NCBI RefSeq assembly: GCF_002088975.1
Contig: NZ_NCST01000077.1
Coordinates: 1 to 64,000, forward strand
Direction: 5' to 3'
Length of the DNA stretch: 64,000 nucleotides
Source of the DNA: Henriciella aquimarina
GTDB taxonomy: Bacteria > Pseudomonadota > Alphaproteobacteria > Caulobacterales > Hyphomonadaceae
The first letter of the stretch is position 1. The number at the start of each line of letters is the position of its first letter. This document shows, piece after piece, positions 17,524 to 25,805 of the stretch. A program made the translations under genes and the position numbers. A model generated the notes under the pieces. It was given only the letters and a program-made list of their open reading frames with translations, had not been told where the DNA came from and ran no database searches.

Positions 17524-17574
17524 AGCTCCTCCGAATCGGGCCGGAGGTTAGCCGCAAACCAACCGTTGAGAAAC

Positions 17575-20500
17575 CTACCGCCCGAAAATGTCCCGTTTTT
17601 GGCGCCTCGGCGTAGAGTAGAGCCGATCGCGGTACAGGGCTCGCTCAATACGGCGATCCTGTTTGCGATCGTACTCATCCAGCAAGGCTCGCACCTCTGG
17701 CATGGTGTCCTGATTGATCGGGCCGGTGAAAGTGATGCTGGAGCCCGCAACATTGATCGGGCGCCCGCCTGGCGAGAAGTAGGAAGGGCTCACGTTCACG
17801 GGCTGCGTGATCCTGGCGAGCTGGCCTTCCACATCGACCCCGCGATTGATCTGCTCAAGCAGGCCGGCATTGAGCCGCGTGCCCGCTGCGGTGATGACAC
17901 TCTCGCCGCGCGACAGTCGGGCCGGAATGCTATCGGATCGAGACGTTCCGGGGCCTTGCAGGTCGATGACACCGTCCTTGAAGCCAGCAACGGTCTGAGC
18001 CGCAATCGTGGCGAGGCTCAGGTTTTTGGCGACCTCGATAGATGCTGCAGCCGGAGGTCCAAGAATCGGGCCGAGCTCTGCCAGTGCGCGGATCTTGGCA
18101 ACCTCGGCGTTCAGAATGACGTGTCCAACAGCCGCGATCTTTTCCGCAAGGAAGAAAGCCTTGGCAAGTGCGGAGTTCTCCCCGAAACGCTGGCGGGCAA
18201 GGTTGCCGAGCGCTGAGATAAAGTCGCTCGTCGCAGCAAGGATCATCTGCTGATTGGCGATCTCCGCCTCACGCTCCAGGTCGCGCTTCTCCTGGTTCAT
18301 CTCCGCGATTTCCTGGTCGTGCTCCTCTTTCGTGATCTTCTCTTGTTCGAGGGCATCCTGCAGGATCACCAGCCGCTCATCATAATAGGCCTGGAAGCGG
18401 CTTAGCTCATCATCGGCGTAGCGGCCCTCCTGAAGCACCTGATCCCGCAAATCTTTTTCTGCGGCGAGGCGCTCTTCCTTCAGGGCAAGCAGGGCGTCTT
18501 CAAGTTCGGCTGCATCTTTCAGCTCGGCGCGAATTTGATCCTCTTTCAGCCGGTATTCGCGGTCCAGCATGGATGCGAGATTGCCGAGCATCTGGTCACG
18601 GGACGCCATGACCATGTCGGCGAAGTCCTGCTGTTGGGCAATGCGCGCGTCTTCTCGCTTCTGCAGCTCGACGAGTTCCGCGTCCGCTATCGCGCGTGCC
18701 TGCTCCCGAGCCTTTTCCTTGTCCGCCTCAGCGGCCTTCGTGGCATTGATGGCCGCGATCTGCGCCTGATAGTTGTGCTCGATCTGGTCGGCCTCGGCCT
18801 GGAACATCTGGCGATGCGCTTCGGCGATCTCCTCGATTGCGGAAATCTGGGAGGTGTTATCGATCTCGCCGCCGCCTCCTGCAAACCCTTCAGGGTCGGT
18901 CGGAATGATGGCGGCGCTTTCGCCAGCGGGTGCGCCGCCAAGCCTAGCCTCTCGGAGCGCTGCAACCTCCTCTTCCGCGGCGCGCAAATCTTGTGCCTGA
19001 CCAAGCCTCTCGGCATAGGCGTCAATGATGTCGCGCTGCTGCTTGCTCAGCTGGCCGCCAGCATCTTGAATAGCGGTGACTTGCTCATATTCTTCCCTCA
19101 ACAGCCGGTTCAACTCTTCTTGCGACTTCAGAGGGCGAACATACATCGGTGAGCCGCCGGGAGTGGTCCCGGCTTGTTGGCGTTCACCGAACGCTCGCTC
19201 TCCGAACAGGTCTTGCGCCTCTCGGCTTGTGAAGCGGCCAGAGTTCTTCTGCGCGTTCGCAAGTTCAGCGCGGGCCTGTGCTTCAAGCACCCCAGCCAAC
19301 TCCCTATTCTTCGCGATCCGCTCATTCAATGCAGCAATGTCCGCGCGCTTCGTGGCTTCAATAATTGGCTTCTGGTTCTCGATGGCATCGGAAAGATCGT
19401 TCTGTAGGCCGGTCAGCGTGCGAATGTCTTCGGTGATCTGCGCATTCACGCTGTCATACTTGCGCAGCGCATCGCCGGCTGCGGAGATCGAGGCGGCGGC
19501 GTCTTTGCCGTTGCTGGCCATGAGCCCGTAGGCAGCCGCACTCGCGGCGAGCGCGATACCAAGCGGGCCTAGAGTGATCAGCAGGCGCCCGGCAACGGCG
19601 GTGAATGTCTTGATCGCGGTCGTGCTCGTACCGGCAATGGCGTTGAGCGCAACCAATTCGGCTTGCAGCGCCGTCACAGCCGCAATGACCTTTCCGCCCA
19701 TGGCGGCGGCCATCGGCAGCAGAGCGGTTGTCGTCAGACCGACAATCGCCGCGACGACAATATCTGCATTCTCGGCCAGCCCGGTAAGCAGGTCTTGCAT
19801 AACCTCAAGAGCGTTGATCAGGGCGTCGGTCGCGCCAGCCTCACCCAAGGCCAGGACAAGCTCTTCCAGGCGCGAGCGTGTTGCGAGCAGCGCGCCGTTC
19901 AGATTGTCATCCATGATCTTGGACATGCGGGCGGCGGTGCCCTCGGCATCATTAAAGGCTGCCGTGAGGTTGTCGATTTTCGGAACGGACGATTGCAGCA
20001 CTTCGAAGGCAGGACCGCCCCGCAAGCCGAACAGCGTCATGGCGTCAGCGGTTGCGATTCCAGCTTCGGATAGCTTTCGCAGCGAGTTGGCCAGAGACCC
20101 GGTCGCTGAGATGGAAATATCTTCCATCGTCAGCCCGTACTTGGCGAGAACCTTTTCGCCTTGCTTCGACTGTTTTTCGAGGCCGATCATGACGCGGCGG
20201 AGGCCGGTGCCAGCCATTTCCGCCTGAATGCCAGCATCTGACAGGGCCGAGACGGCCGCAGCAGTATCCTCGATGCCGACATTGAGGCCCGCTGCCACCG
20301 GCGAGACGTACTTCATGGCCTCGCCGAGCTGGTTCACGTCGGTGTTCGAGGAGTTCGCGGCCTTGGCCAGAACGTCGACCACGCGAGCGGTTTCGGAGAC
20401 TTCCAGGCGGAAGCCCTGCAACACGTTCGACGCAATGTCTGCAGCGCGCCCAAGGTCCAGACCACCAGCCTGTGCAAGCTGCAGCGTGCCCTCGATTGTT

Positions 20501-20940
20501 CCGAGCACTTCGTTCGTGTCGAAACCGGCACGGGCAAGGAACAACATGCCTTCTGCGGCCTGAGTGGCCGAGAACCGGGTTGTGGCGCCGAGCTCACGCG
20601 CTTTCGCCGTGAGAGCGTCCAGCTCCTCACCCGTCGCCTGGCTGACGGCGGCGACCGACGACATGGCCTGTTCGAACGTTGCCAAGACACGGATGCCAGC
20701 AGCAGCTCCGGCAGCGAGGGCCAGAGCGGATGCCGCACCGGCCAGCTTCGCGCCCATATTATCGGCAGAGCGACCGATATTGTTGAAGGCGGCAACATTT
20801 TTGCGCTCGGTCAGTCCTGCCGACCGGCGCATGGAATCCATGTGATTGTCGAACTTGCGGTCAGCACCAGCGATCTTTCGCTCGTACTCGGCGACGCGAG
20901 CCTCAAGTTCGACGATGATTTTATCCGCACTGACAGCCAT
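17575..20940 (-). CDS. Tail tape measure protein (TP901 family)
   Basis: 1121 residues. The N-terminal 350 residues have the TP901 core (SAVSQATGEELDALTAKARE, ATTRFSATQAAEGMLFLARAGF, SPVAAGLNVGIEDTAAAVSALSDAGI). Membrane-active hydrophobic segments lie around 385-480 and long coiled coils around 690-930. It sets tail length and lies at the standard place downstream of the tail chaperone. The length implies a long siphovirus tail. Confidence 0.95.
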   Translation of the reverse strand: MAVSADKIIVELEARVAEYERKIAGADRKFDNHMDSMRRSAGLTERKNVAAFNNIGRSADNMGAKLAGAASALALAAGAAAGIRVLATFEQAMSSVAAVSQATGEELDALTAKARELGATTRFSATQAAEGMLFLARAGFDTNEVLGTIEGTLQLAQAGGLDLGRAADIASNVLQGFRLEVSETARVVDVLAKAANSSNTDVNQLGEAMKYVSPVAAGLNVGIEDTAAAVSALSDAGIQAEMAGTGLRRVMIGLEKQSKQGEKVLAKYGLTMEDISISATGSLANSLRKLSEAGIATADAMTLFGLRGGPAFEVLQSSVPKIDNLTAAFNDAEGTAARMSKIMDDNLNGALLATRSRLEELVLALGEAGATDALINALEVMQDLLTGLAENADIVVAAIVGLTTTALLPMAAAMGGKVIAAVTALQAELVALNAIAGTSTTAIKTFTAVAGRLLITLGPLGIALAASAAAYGLMASNGKDAAASISAAGDALRKYDSVNAQITEDIRTLTGLQNDLSDAIENQKPIIEATKRADIAALNERIAKNRELAGVLEAQARAELANAQKNSGRFTSREAQDLFGERAFGERQQAGTTPGGSPMYVRPLKSQEELNRLLREEYEQVTAIQDAGGQLSKQQRDIIDAYAERLGQAQDLRAAEEEVAALREARLGGAPAGESAAIIPTDPEGFAGGGGEIDNTSQISAIEEIAEAHRQMFQAEADQIEHNYQAQIAAINATKAAEADKEKAREQARAIADAELVELQKREDARIAQQQDFADMVMASRDQMLGNLASMLDREYRLKEDQIRAELKDAAELEDALLALKEERLAAEKDLRDQVLQEGRYADDELSRFQAYYDERLVILQDALEQEKITKEEHDQEIAEMNQEKRDLEREAEIANQQMILAATSDFISALGNLARQRFGENSALAKAFFLAEKIAAVGHVILNAEVAKIRALAELGPILGPPAAASIEVAKNLSLATIAAQTVAGFKDGVIDLQGPGTSRSDSIPARLSRGESVITAAGTRLNAGLLEQINRGVDVEGQLARITQPVNVSPSYFSPGGRPINVAGSSITFTGPINQDTMPEVRALLDEYDRKQDRRIERALYRDRLYSTPRRQKRDIFGR

Positions 20941-21006
20941 ACGAATACCTTTCCGCCCGTGGGCAGGTTTTTGTTTTGTTCATGGTGTCGATTGGGGTAA
21001 GGTAGC

Positions 21007-21042
21007 GAACCCGCCCCGGCGTTGGCGCGCCAAAGCGGGTTC
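21007..21042 (+). repeat. Hairpin leader of the first HNH gene
   Basis: GAACCCGC (21007-21014) pairs with GCGGGTTC (21035-21042). The interior contains GGCGTTGGCGCGCC (21018-21031). A second copy lies before the other HNH gene at 22425-22458 with the interior inverted. Both lie 28-30 bases before the ATG. Confidence 0.8.
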
Positions 21043-21070
21043 TGACCAATCAGCCTATGTGGAGGCTCTC

Positions 21071-21781
21071 ATGGCTACTTCCCGAATATGTTCTATCGAC
21101 GGCTGCGGCAAGCCGGTTAAGGCGCGTGGATGGTGCAAGGCCCATCATCTACGTTTTCTCCGGCATGGCTCCCCCACGGCTGGCGGCCCGATGCGAAATC
21201 ATAATCATGACGGCCAATGCAGCGTCCGCGACTGCCAGCGCCCGCATTTGGCCAAAGGGTTTTGTTCCTCACACTATGCCCGCGTACAGAGAAGCGGCTC
21301 TCCCTCGCCCCGGAGGCCCTTCAAGACAAACCAGAAAAAGCATCTGGCATTTTTGGGCCAAGCCCTCGACTCTGACACTGACGAGTGTATCGAGTGGCCA
21401 TTCAGGTTAACCAAGCAGGGGTACGCGCGAATATCACTGTTTGGAAAACCCGTTTTCGTTTCTCGGGCTGTCTGCGCACAAGCGCACGGAGCGCCACCAT
21501 CTCAAAACTGGCATGCCGCCCACTCCTGTGGAAATCCTTGCTGCATAAACCCCAAGCACTTGAGCTGGAAAACCGCAGCCGGGAACATGGCCGACAAAAT
21601 TGAGCATGGGACACATCAAATCGGTGAGGCCAATCCGCACGCCAAACTGACCGAAGACCAAGTGCTGGAAATGCGCCGACTTAGGCCCTCCCATTCCCTT
21701 TCTCAGCTTGCGGCAATATTCGATGTGACGCCAACAACCGTCAGCGGAATAGTCCGCCGCAAGAGTTGGACTCACATCTAA
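21071..21781 (+). CDS. HNH homing endonuclease (antisense to tail operon), copy 1
   Basis: 236 residues. Two N-terminal zinc-finger-like CxxC...CxxH units (CSIDGCGKPVKARGWCKAHH and CSVRDCQRPHLAKGFCSSHY) precede an HNH core: WHAAHSCGNPCCINPKHLSW. A C-terminal helix-turn-helix (LSQLAAIFDVTPTTVSGIVRR) follows. It is a free-standing homing endonuclease, not a structural gene. Strong Shine-Dalgarno GGAGG at 21061. The stop overlaps the antisense frameshift extension of the tail chaperone by a few bases. Confidence 0.9.
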   Translation: MATSRICSIDGCGKPVKARGWCKAHHLRFLRHGSPTAGGPMRNHNHDGQCSVRDCQRPHLAKGFCSSHYARVQRSGSPSPRRPFKTNQKKHLAFLGQALDSDTDECIEWPFRLTKQGYARISLFGKPVFVSRAVCAQAHGAPPSQNWHAAHSCGNPCCINPKHLSWKTAAGNMADKIEHGTHQIGEANPHAKLTEDQVLEMRRLRPSHSLSQLAAIFDVTPTTVSGIVRRKSWTHI

Positions 21782-22370
21782 ACCCTCACATCGGGCAGGT
21801 TCATTGCCCGGATGCGGTCGAGCGCAGCATCGAACTCTTCATCCGTCTGCGCTTCAGATCCTGAAGGCTTCATCAGCTTGTTGTGCTCGGCGATCATGCC
21901 TTGCCACTGCCAGAGCGTGAGGTCTTCGATGGCTTGCGGGCTGACGCCTTTTTCGAGGCCGACCGCGTAGCAGGCGGCGAGGTTGAGGTATCCGTCCCCG
22001 CCGCCTTCTGCTTTTTTGGGCTGTCCGCCTCCGGTGTCGTCTCAGCGACCTCGTAACCTTCGACGCAGGCGCCGAGGATGGCGAGGGCATGGGAGTGCCA
22101 TTCGGCGAGCGGCCACTGATCGCAATAGCGTTCGATCAGCTTGCGCGCCTCCTGGGCATCCATGCCGCCGCCGATGAGACCAAGCCTGACGGTCTCAATA
22201 AGGTCGTTACCCTTGTAGTCGCCGGTGAGGCAGACCCGTTTCCAGAGCGTACCGATTGGGGCTGAGCAGCGTTCTTCCAGCTCCGCGATCCGTTTGAGCG
22301 GGAGCCGGAAGAGATAGTCTGCGTCTGCGAACTCAAGCGTGACCTCGCAGCTTCGATATTTGGTGGACAA
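21778..22370 (-). CDS. Tail assembly chaperone, frameshifted long form
   Basis: The zero-frame protein (22370 to 21894, 158 residues) belongs to the gene-transfer-agent-like tail chaperone group. A -1 shift at AAAAAAG (22017-22011) joins residue 120 to a second frame of 77 residues that begins AEGGGDGYLNLAACYAVGLE and contains EDLTLWQWQGMIAEHNKL, ending in a stop at 21780-21778. This is the lambda G/GT arrangement: the long form binds tape measure and tube. The second frame ends exactly where HNH copy 1 ends on the other strand. Confidence 0.85.
22011..22020 (-). promoter_or_regulatory. Programmed -1 frameshift slippery site
   Basis: Read on the minus strand the bases are CCCAAAAAAG. In the zero frame this gives A_AAA_AAG, the strongest known bacterial -1 slippery heptamer, and also C_CCA_AAA. 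Both would shift into the open second frame of the tail chaperone. Confidence 0.82.
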
Positions 22371-22424
22371 AAAACGTCCTCCCTAGCCTGTATTTACGGG
22401 AGAAAAGACGTTAGAACAGAAAGC

Positions 22425-22458
22425 GAACCCGCCCGGCGCGCCAACGCCAAACGGGTTC
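22425..22458 (+). repeat. Hairpin leader of the second HNH gene
   Basis: GAACCCG (22425-22431) pairs with CGGGTTC (22452-22458). The interior GGCGCGCCAACGCC (22435-22448) is the exact reverse complement of the interior of the copy at 21018-21031, while the flanking CCC and AAA are unchanged. Confidence 0.8.
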
Positions 22459-22488
22459 TAACCAAGCCAACCTTTGAAGGAGGTCGAA

Positions 22489-23064
22489 ATGGCTACCCAA
22501 CGTCTATGTTCAGTTTCGGACTGCGGCAATACGCATTACTGTAGGGGCTTTTGCCGCGCCCATTATTCTCGCTTCAAGCGATACGGTGACCCGCTGGCCG
22601 GGCGAATACCCACTGGCTCGACCGTGGCGTGGCTGGAGCAGCACGCCGACCATGAAGGGGACGCCTGCCTGCCGTGGCCATTCGCGACCGCGAAGAACGG
22701 CTATGCGAAGATCAGGATCGACGGGACAGACACATGGGCGCATCGCGTCATGTGCAGAATGGCTCACGGCGAGCCGCCGACGCCAAGACATCACGCCGCT
22801 CATTCGTGCGGCAACGGCAATGAAGCCTGTTGCAACCCAAACCACCTGAGATGGGCGACCCCGAAGGAGAACTTTCGGGATATGCTGAAGCACGGGACGT
22901 ACCCGCGTGGCGAGAAATCCGGCAACTCCAAGCTGACCGAAGCCGATGTGCGCCGCATCCGGTCGTCTTCAAAATCCGGCGCAGCTTTGGCCCGAGAGCT
23001 TGGCGTCTCAAGGAAGCTCATAAGCCTCATTCGAAGACGCCAAGCATGGAAGCATGTCGCCTAG
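22489..23064 (+). CDS. HNH homing endonuclease (antisense to tail operon), copy 2
   Basis: 191 residues, homologous in layout to the gene at 21071 but with one N-terminal zinc-finger-like unit (CSVSDCGNTHYCRGFCRAHY). The HNH core reads HHAAHSCGNGNEACCNPNHL, and the C-terminal HTH reads GAALARELGVSRKLISLIRRR. Shine-Dalgarno AAGGAGG at 22477-22483. Its stop overlaps the stop of the antisense tail tube gene by four bases. Confidence 0.9.
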   Translation: MATQRLCSVSDCGNTHYCRGFCRAHYSRFKRYGDPLAGRIPTGSTVAWLEQHADHEGDACLPWPFATAKNGYAKIRIDGTDTWAHRVMCRMAHGEPPTPRHHAAHSCGNGNEACCNPNHLRWATPKENFRDMLKHGTYPRGEKSGNSKLTEADVRRIRSSSKSGAALARELGVSRKLISLIRRRQAWKHVA

Positions 23065-23510
23065 GCGTTGCCCGGGCTAAAAGTCGGCTTGCCATTGAGC
23101 GAAATGCCGATGCTCACCTGCGCACGCTGGCCGCGCGAGAAGGTTTCCTCATACGAGGTCAGAACAGCCGGGGCTTCGTAATAGCCGCCGCCGTCAGCCG
23201 AGGAGAGGTCGAGGAACCAGCGGACATTCTTTTCGCCGCCAGCCATCAGCCAGTCGTGCCACGTCTGCTTCGCGGTCTTGTCGAGCACACCTGAGCCGGA
23301 AAGCGTCATCTGCTTGGAGACCTCATCCGAGATCAGCCAGGACGGAAGGTCCGGGTCGTCACAGTCGGGAATGTTGGTCGTGTTGCTCTCGATATTCACC
23401 GTCATGGTGAGTTCGGTGAAGCCGCAAGGTGCTTCGAACGTTTCCGAGGAAGCGCCGTCGCCCAGCATGATCATTGCCGAGCCGAACTTGATGGTTTGAG
23501 CCAGTGCCAT
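23061..23510 (-). CDS. Major tail tube protein
   Basis: 149 residues, beta-rich: ELTMTVNIESNTTNIPDCDDPDLPSWL followed by KQMTLSGSGVLDKTAKQTWHDWL is typical of siphovirus/GTA tail tube proteins. It lies between the tail terminator and the chaperone as in lambda-type order. The ATG at 23510 has AGAAGGA at a normal distance; the longer frame to 23546 is not needed. Confidence 0.85.
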   Translation of the reverse strand: MALAQTIKFGSAMIMLGDGASSETFEAPCGFTELTMTVNIESNTTNIPDCDDPDLPSWLISDEVSKQMTLSGSGVLDKTAKQTWHDWLMAGGEKNVRWFLDLSSADGGGYYEAPAVLTSYEETFSRGQRAQVSIGISLNGKPTFSPGNA

Positions 23511-23615
23511 AGATGGGCATCCTTCTATTGGGCCGCGCCGCTTCACAGCGGTGCATCACGAGGCTGCCCAGACCTCATGTCGTTGATTCCTCCGCCTGGG
23601 CCGGGCGGGGTCTTG

Positions 23616-24035
23616 CTATCCGGTGGTGATCACCGAAAATTCCATGATTGCGTGGTAGTCGGCGCTCTCGTCGCCATCTTCGAGGATCTGCGTTCGCTGC
23701 CAGTCCAGCGAGACGAGACCAAGATCGTTTTCAAGCGGGAGCTGATCGGAAGACAGGGCTTCAACAATGACCGCCGCCAGTTCGGCGCAGTCGCTTTCGT
23801 CGGGACCGCGCGCAAAGGCGTGAACCGTGATCGCGCTGTCGCTGCCGCCCCAGCATGAAGCCTCGAAAGGCCGTGTGTCAGGGACACCGTAGCGGATGAA
23901 GGGCCAGGTCGGATTGTCCGGCACGCGGCGGCCATAGATGCGGGTCGCGGTCACAAGATCGGTCACGGCCGACACACTGCGCAGATAGGCGACGACCGCG
24001 CGCCGGAGCGGGAGCGAATGATCAGCCGGCGTCAC
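23616..24035 (-). CDS. Tail terminator/completion protein (DUF3168-like)
   Basis: 139 residues. LRRAVVAYLRSVSAVTDLVTATRIYGRRVPDN and PFIRYGV match the DUF3168 family, which caps the tail tube and joins it to the head connector. Overlaps the upstream gene by 14 bases. Confidence 0.82.
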   Translation of the reverse strand: MTPADHSLPLRRAVVAYLRSVSAVTDLVTATRIYGRRVPDNPTWPFIRYGVPDTRPFEASCWGGSDSAITVHAFARGPDESDCAELAAVIVEALSSDQLPLENDLGLVSLDWQRTQILEDGDESADYHAIMEFSVITTG

Positions 24036-24321
24036 GGTCTGCCGTACCTGTCAGCTTGCCGAACATGGATTGCTTTTTCGGGGCGTCTTCGGGCTGGTCC
24101 TCTGCCTCGTCGGTGAGGAAGACTTCGGAGGTTTCCGGTTCGGGTGTGGCTTCCGTTTCCGACTTCGAACGCCCCTCAGTGCGATAGCCGTTCCCCTTAG
24201 CTTCCGCGTCATCCGCACAGGCGCGTGGAACATTCTCCTTTGCGCCCTCCTGGAAGGTCCGCACGGCCCGCTTGCCGGGCACGCGCCATTCGTGTTTCGA
24301 GGTGAACTGAACCCAAGGCAT
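24022..24321 (-). CDS. Hypothetical connector-region protein
   Basis: 99 residues. An N-terminal WVQFTSKHEWRVPGKRAVRTF segment is followed by an acidic, Pro/Glu-rich disordered tail. Small proteins of this kind occur between gp10-like and terminator genes in related prophages; function unknown. Confidence 0.55.
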   Translation of the reverse strand: MPWVQFTSKHEWRVPGKRAVRTFQEGAKENVPRACADDAEAKGNGYRTEGRSKSETEATPEPETSEVFLTDEAEDQPEDAPKKQSMFGKLTGTADRDAG

Positions 24322-24326
24322 GAGGG

Positions 24327-24737
24327 CTATCCTTTCCTGTTCACGCGGTTCACGCCCGCGCGGATGTTGACTGTGTATTGCGCGCGTACCTTGTTGGCGG
24401 CGGGCCTCATAAACGGTCGTTCCTCTACCTTGCTTCCGCCGTACTCCAACACGACACTGTAGGGCGCCGCGGACTCCGCAACCGCCTTGAGCGGCGCTGT
24501 CCGGCGGGCTGTCGTCTTCGAGGTGAGAAGCCCGGTATCGAGATTGGGAGGCTCGCCCGGTTTGGACGGCACATGCCCCGCGCCCTGGACCGAGCCGCGC
24601 GCAATCAGGACATGCGCCTCAGCCCGCACCTGATCGGCGGCGATGAAGACGCGCTTGCCAAGCTCGTTGACGAGCTCGCGCCCGCGCATCTGCTTCAGGT
24701 GCTTGCGGTGGCGGTTGACGCCCTTGAACTTAGCCAT
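24327..24737 (-). CDS. HK97 gp10-like head-tail connector/tail component
   Basis: 136 residues. The C-terminal PYSVVLEYGGSKVEERPFMRPAANKV is the classic HK97 gp10 signature, and PPNLDTGLLTSKT precedes it. It acts at the neck or tail completion stage. The ATG at 24737 is chosen because it overlaps the upstream stop by eight bases and starts the basic MAKFKG segment. Confidence 0.85.
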   Translation of the reverse strand: MAKFKGVNRHRKHLKQMRGRELVNELGKRVFIAADQVRAEAHVLIARGSVQGAGHVPSKPGEPPNLDTGLLTSKTTARRTAPLKAVAESAAPYSVVLEYGGSKVEERPFMRPAANKVRAQYTVNIRAGVNRVNRKG

Positions 24738-25089
24738 TGGTCGGCCTGCCCTGGATGGTCCATGCGGCCTGCGCCGGGTCTTCCTCGATGGCCTGAATGG
24801 AGTAATCCTGCCCCCGGATCGTGATCTTGCTGTCGAGGTCCGGCGAGATCGCCACATCCTTCTGCAGGATGATCAGCTTCACATCGGTGCTCGGGATGTT
24901 GGCCTGCGCACGGGTATAGGCGCTGTAGGCTTCGACCATGCCCTTTGCGGCGGCGGTCTGCTCGGTTTCGGTGAAGCCGCCATAGCCGTCATCTGTGAGC
25001 GTCACCTTCGTGATGGTCGCATCCAGCAGGAGCGGGGCGAAGACGCTTCCGAAGACTTCCTGAAGATCGCCGCCGAGAAGTCCGGACAT
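24730..25089 (-). CDS. Head-closure/neck protein
   Basis: 119 residues, beta-rich (TITKVTLTDDGYGGFTETE, KITIRGQDYSIQAIEEDPAQAAW), resembling head-closure proteins such as the SPP1 gp16 class. Position between adaptor and gp10-like protein agrees. Overlaps the stop of the upstream adaptor by one base. Confidence 0.65.
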   Translation of the reverse strand: MSGLLGGDLQEVFGSVFAPLLLDATITKVTLTDDGYGGFTETEQTAAAKGMVEAYSAYTRAQANIPSTDVKLIILQKDVAISPDLDSKITIRGQDYSIQAIEEDPAQAAWTIQGRPTNG

Positions 25090-25463
25090 CAGCGCGACCC
25101 TCCGAGTGCGATCACAGCAGGGTGATTTCTCTTGAGGATCGCGAGAAACCGCTTGCCGTAGGTGGTGAGGTTGTAGGTGCTCGACGATGCTGAGCCGCTG
25201 CTTTCGCGCTCCAGTTCGAGCGAGCCGAGCTTCAGCCGGCGAAAGCCTTGAAGCTGTGCCTCACGGGTCGCGCCGAGGCCGTCCATGGTGAGCTCATGGG
25301 CGGCGTGCAGGCTCTCGGCTTCCTGCCGATCGTCAGCCATCCACGAGGAGTCGACCACCCGGCGCGCCCGGTCCAGTGCGTCTTCGATGACAGCATCATC
25401 GACAGTCGCAAAGGCCGGGAAACGCGCCTTGAATGTGTCGGCATCGGCGGGCGTGTAGGCCAT
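25089..25463 (-). CDS. Head-tail adaptor (DUF4054-like)
   Basis: 124 residues, helical. FKARFPAFATVDDAVIEDALDRARRVVD and the later AAHELTMDG segment fit the gp6/DUF4054 head-tail adaptor family that docks under the portal ring. Confidence 0.78.
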   Translation of the reverse strand: MAYTPADADTFKARFPAFATVDDAVIEDALDRARRVVDSSWMADDRQEAESLHAAHELTMDGLGATREAQLQGFRRLKLGSLELERESSGSASSSTYNLTTYGKRFLAILKRNHPAVIALGGSR

Positions 25464-25466
25464 GGC

Positions 25467-25748
25467 CTATTCTTCCTCGCCGTCTTTCTTGGTGTCGGAC
25501 TTGGGCTGGCCACCATTGCCGGAAGTCTTGGTGCTTCCGCTGTCCTTCGATGCGGACTTGCCGCCGGACTTGGAGTCCTTCGCTGGCGTTATGATCACAT
25601 CGTCGCGCGCGAAAGCCTCGACTTGTTCCGGGGCGAACTCGTATTCGCAATCGACGGTCTTCGTCTCGCCGCGCTTGACGACTTCCGTTCCGCCAAAAAC
25701 CTTGAAGGCCTTGCCGAACGGGGAGTTGTTCTCGATCTCGTATTTCAT
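25467..25748 (-). CDS. Hypothetical head-region protein with disordered tail
   Basis: 93 residues. A short beta-type N-terminal half (FGKAFKVFGGTEVVKRGETKTVDC) is followed by about 40 residues of Ser/Lys/Gly-rich low complexity. It sits between capsid and adaptor. Possibly a fibre-like or decoration accessory; not recognised. Confidence 0.55.
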   Translation of the reverse strand: MKYEIENNSPFGKAFKVFGGTEVVKRGETKTVDCEYEFAPEQVEAFARDDVIITPAKDSKSGGKSASKDSGSTKTSGNGGQPKSDTKKDGEEE

Positions 25749-25771
25749 GGGGAGTCTCCTGAAATGAGAAA

Positions 25772-25791
25772 CGGGGGCGCTAAGGCCCCCG
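25772..25791 (-). terminator. Hairpin downstream of the major capsid gene
   Basis: CGGGGGC (25772-25778) and GCCCCCG (25785-25791) form a perfect 7-bp stem. On the minus strand it is followed by TTTCTCATTT. It would lower expression of downstream genes relative to capsid, a common pattern in phage head operons. Confidence 0.65.
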
Positions 25792-25805
25792 CCCCGATAT
25801 TCGGC

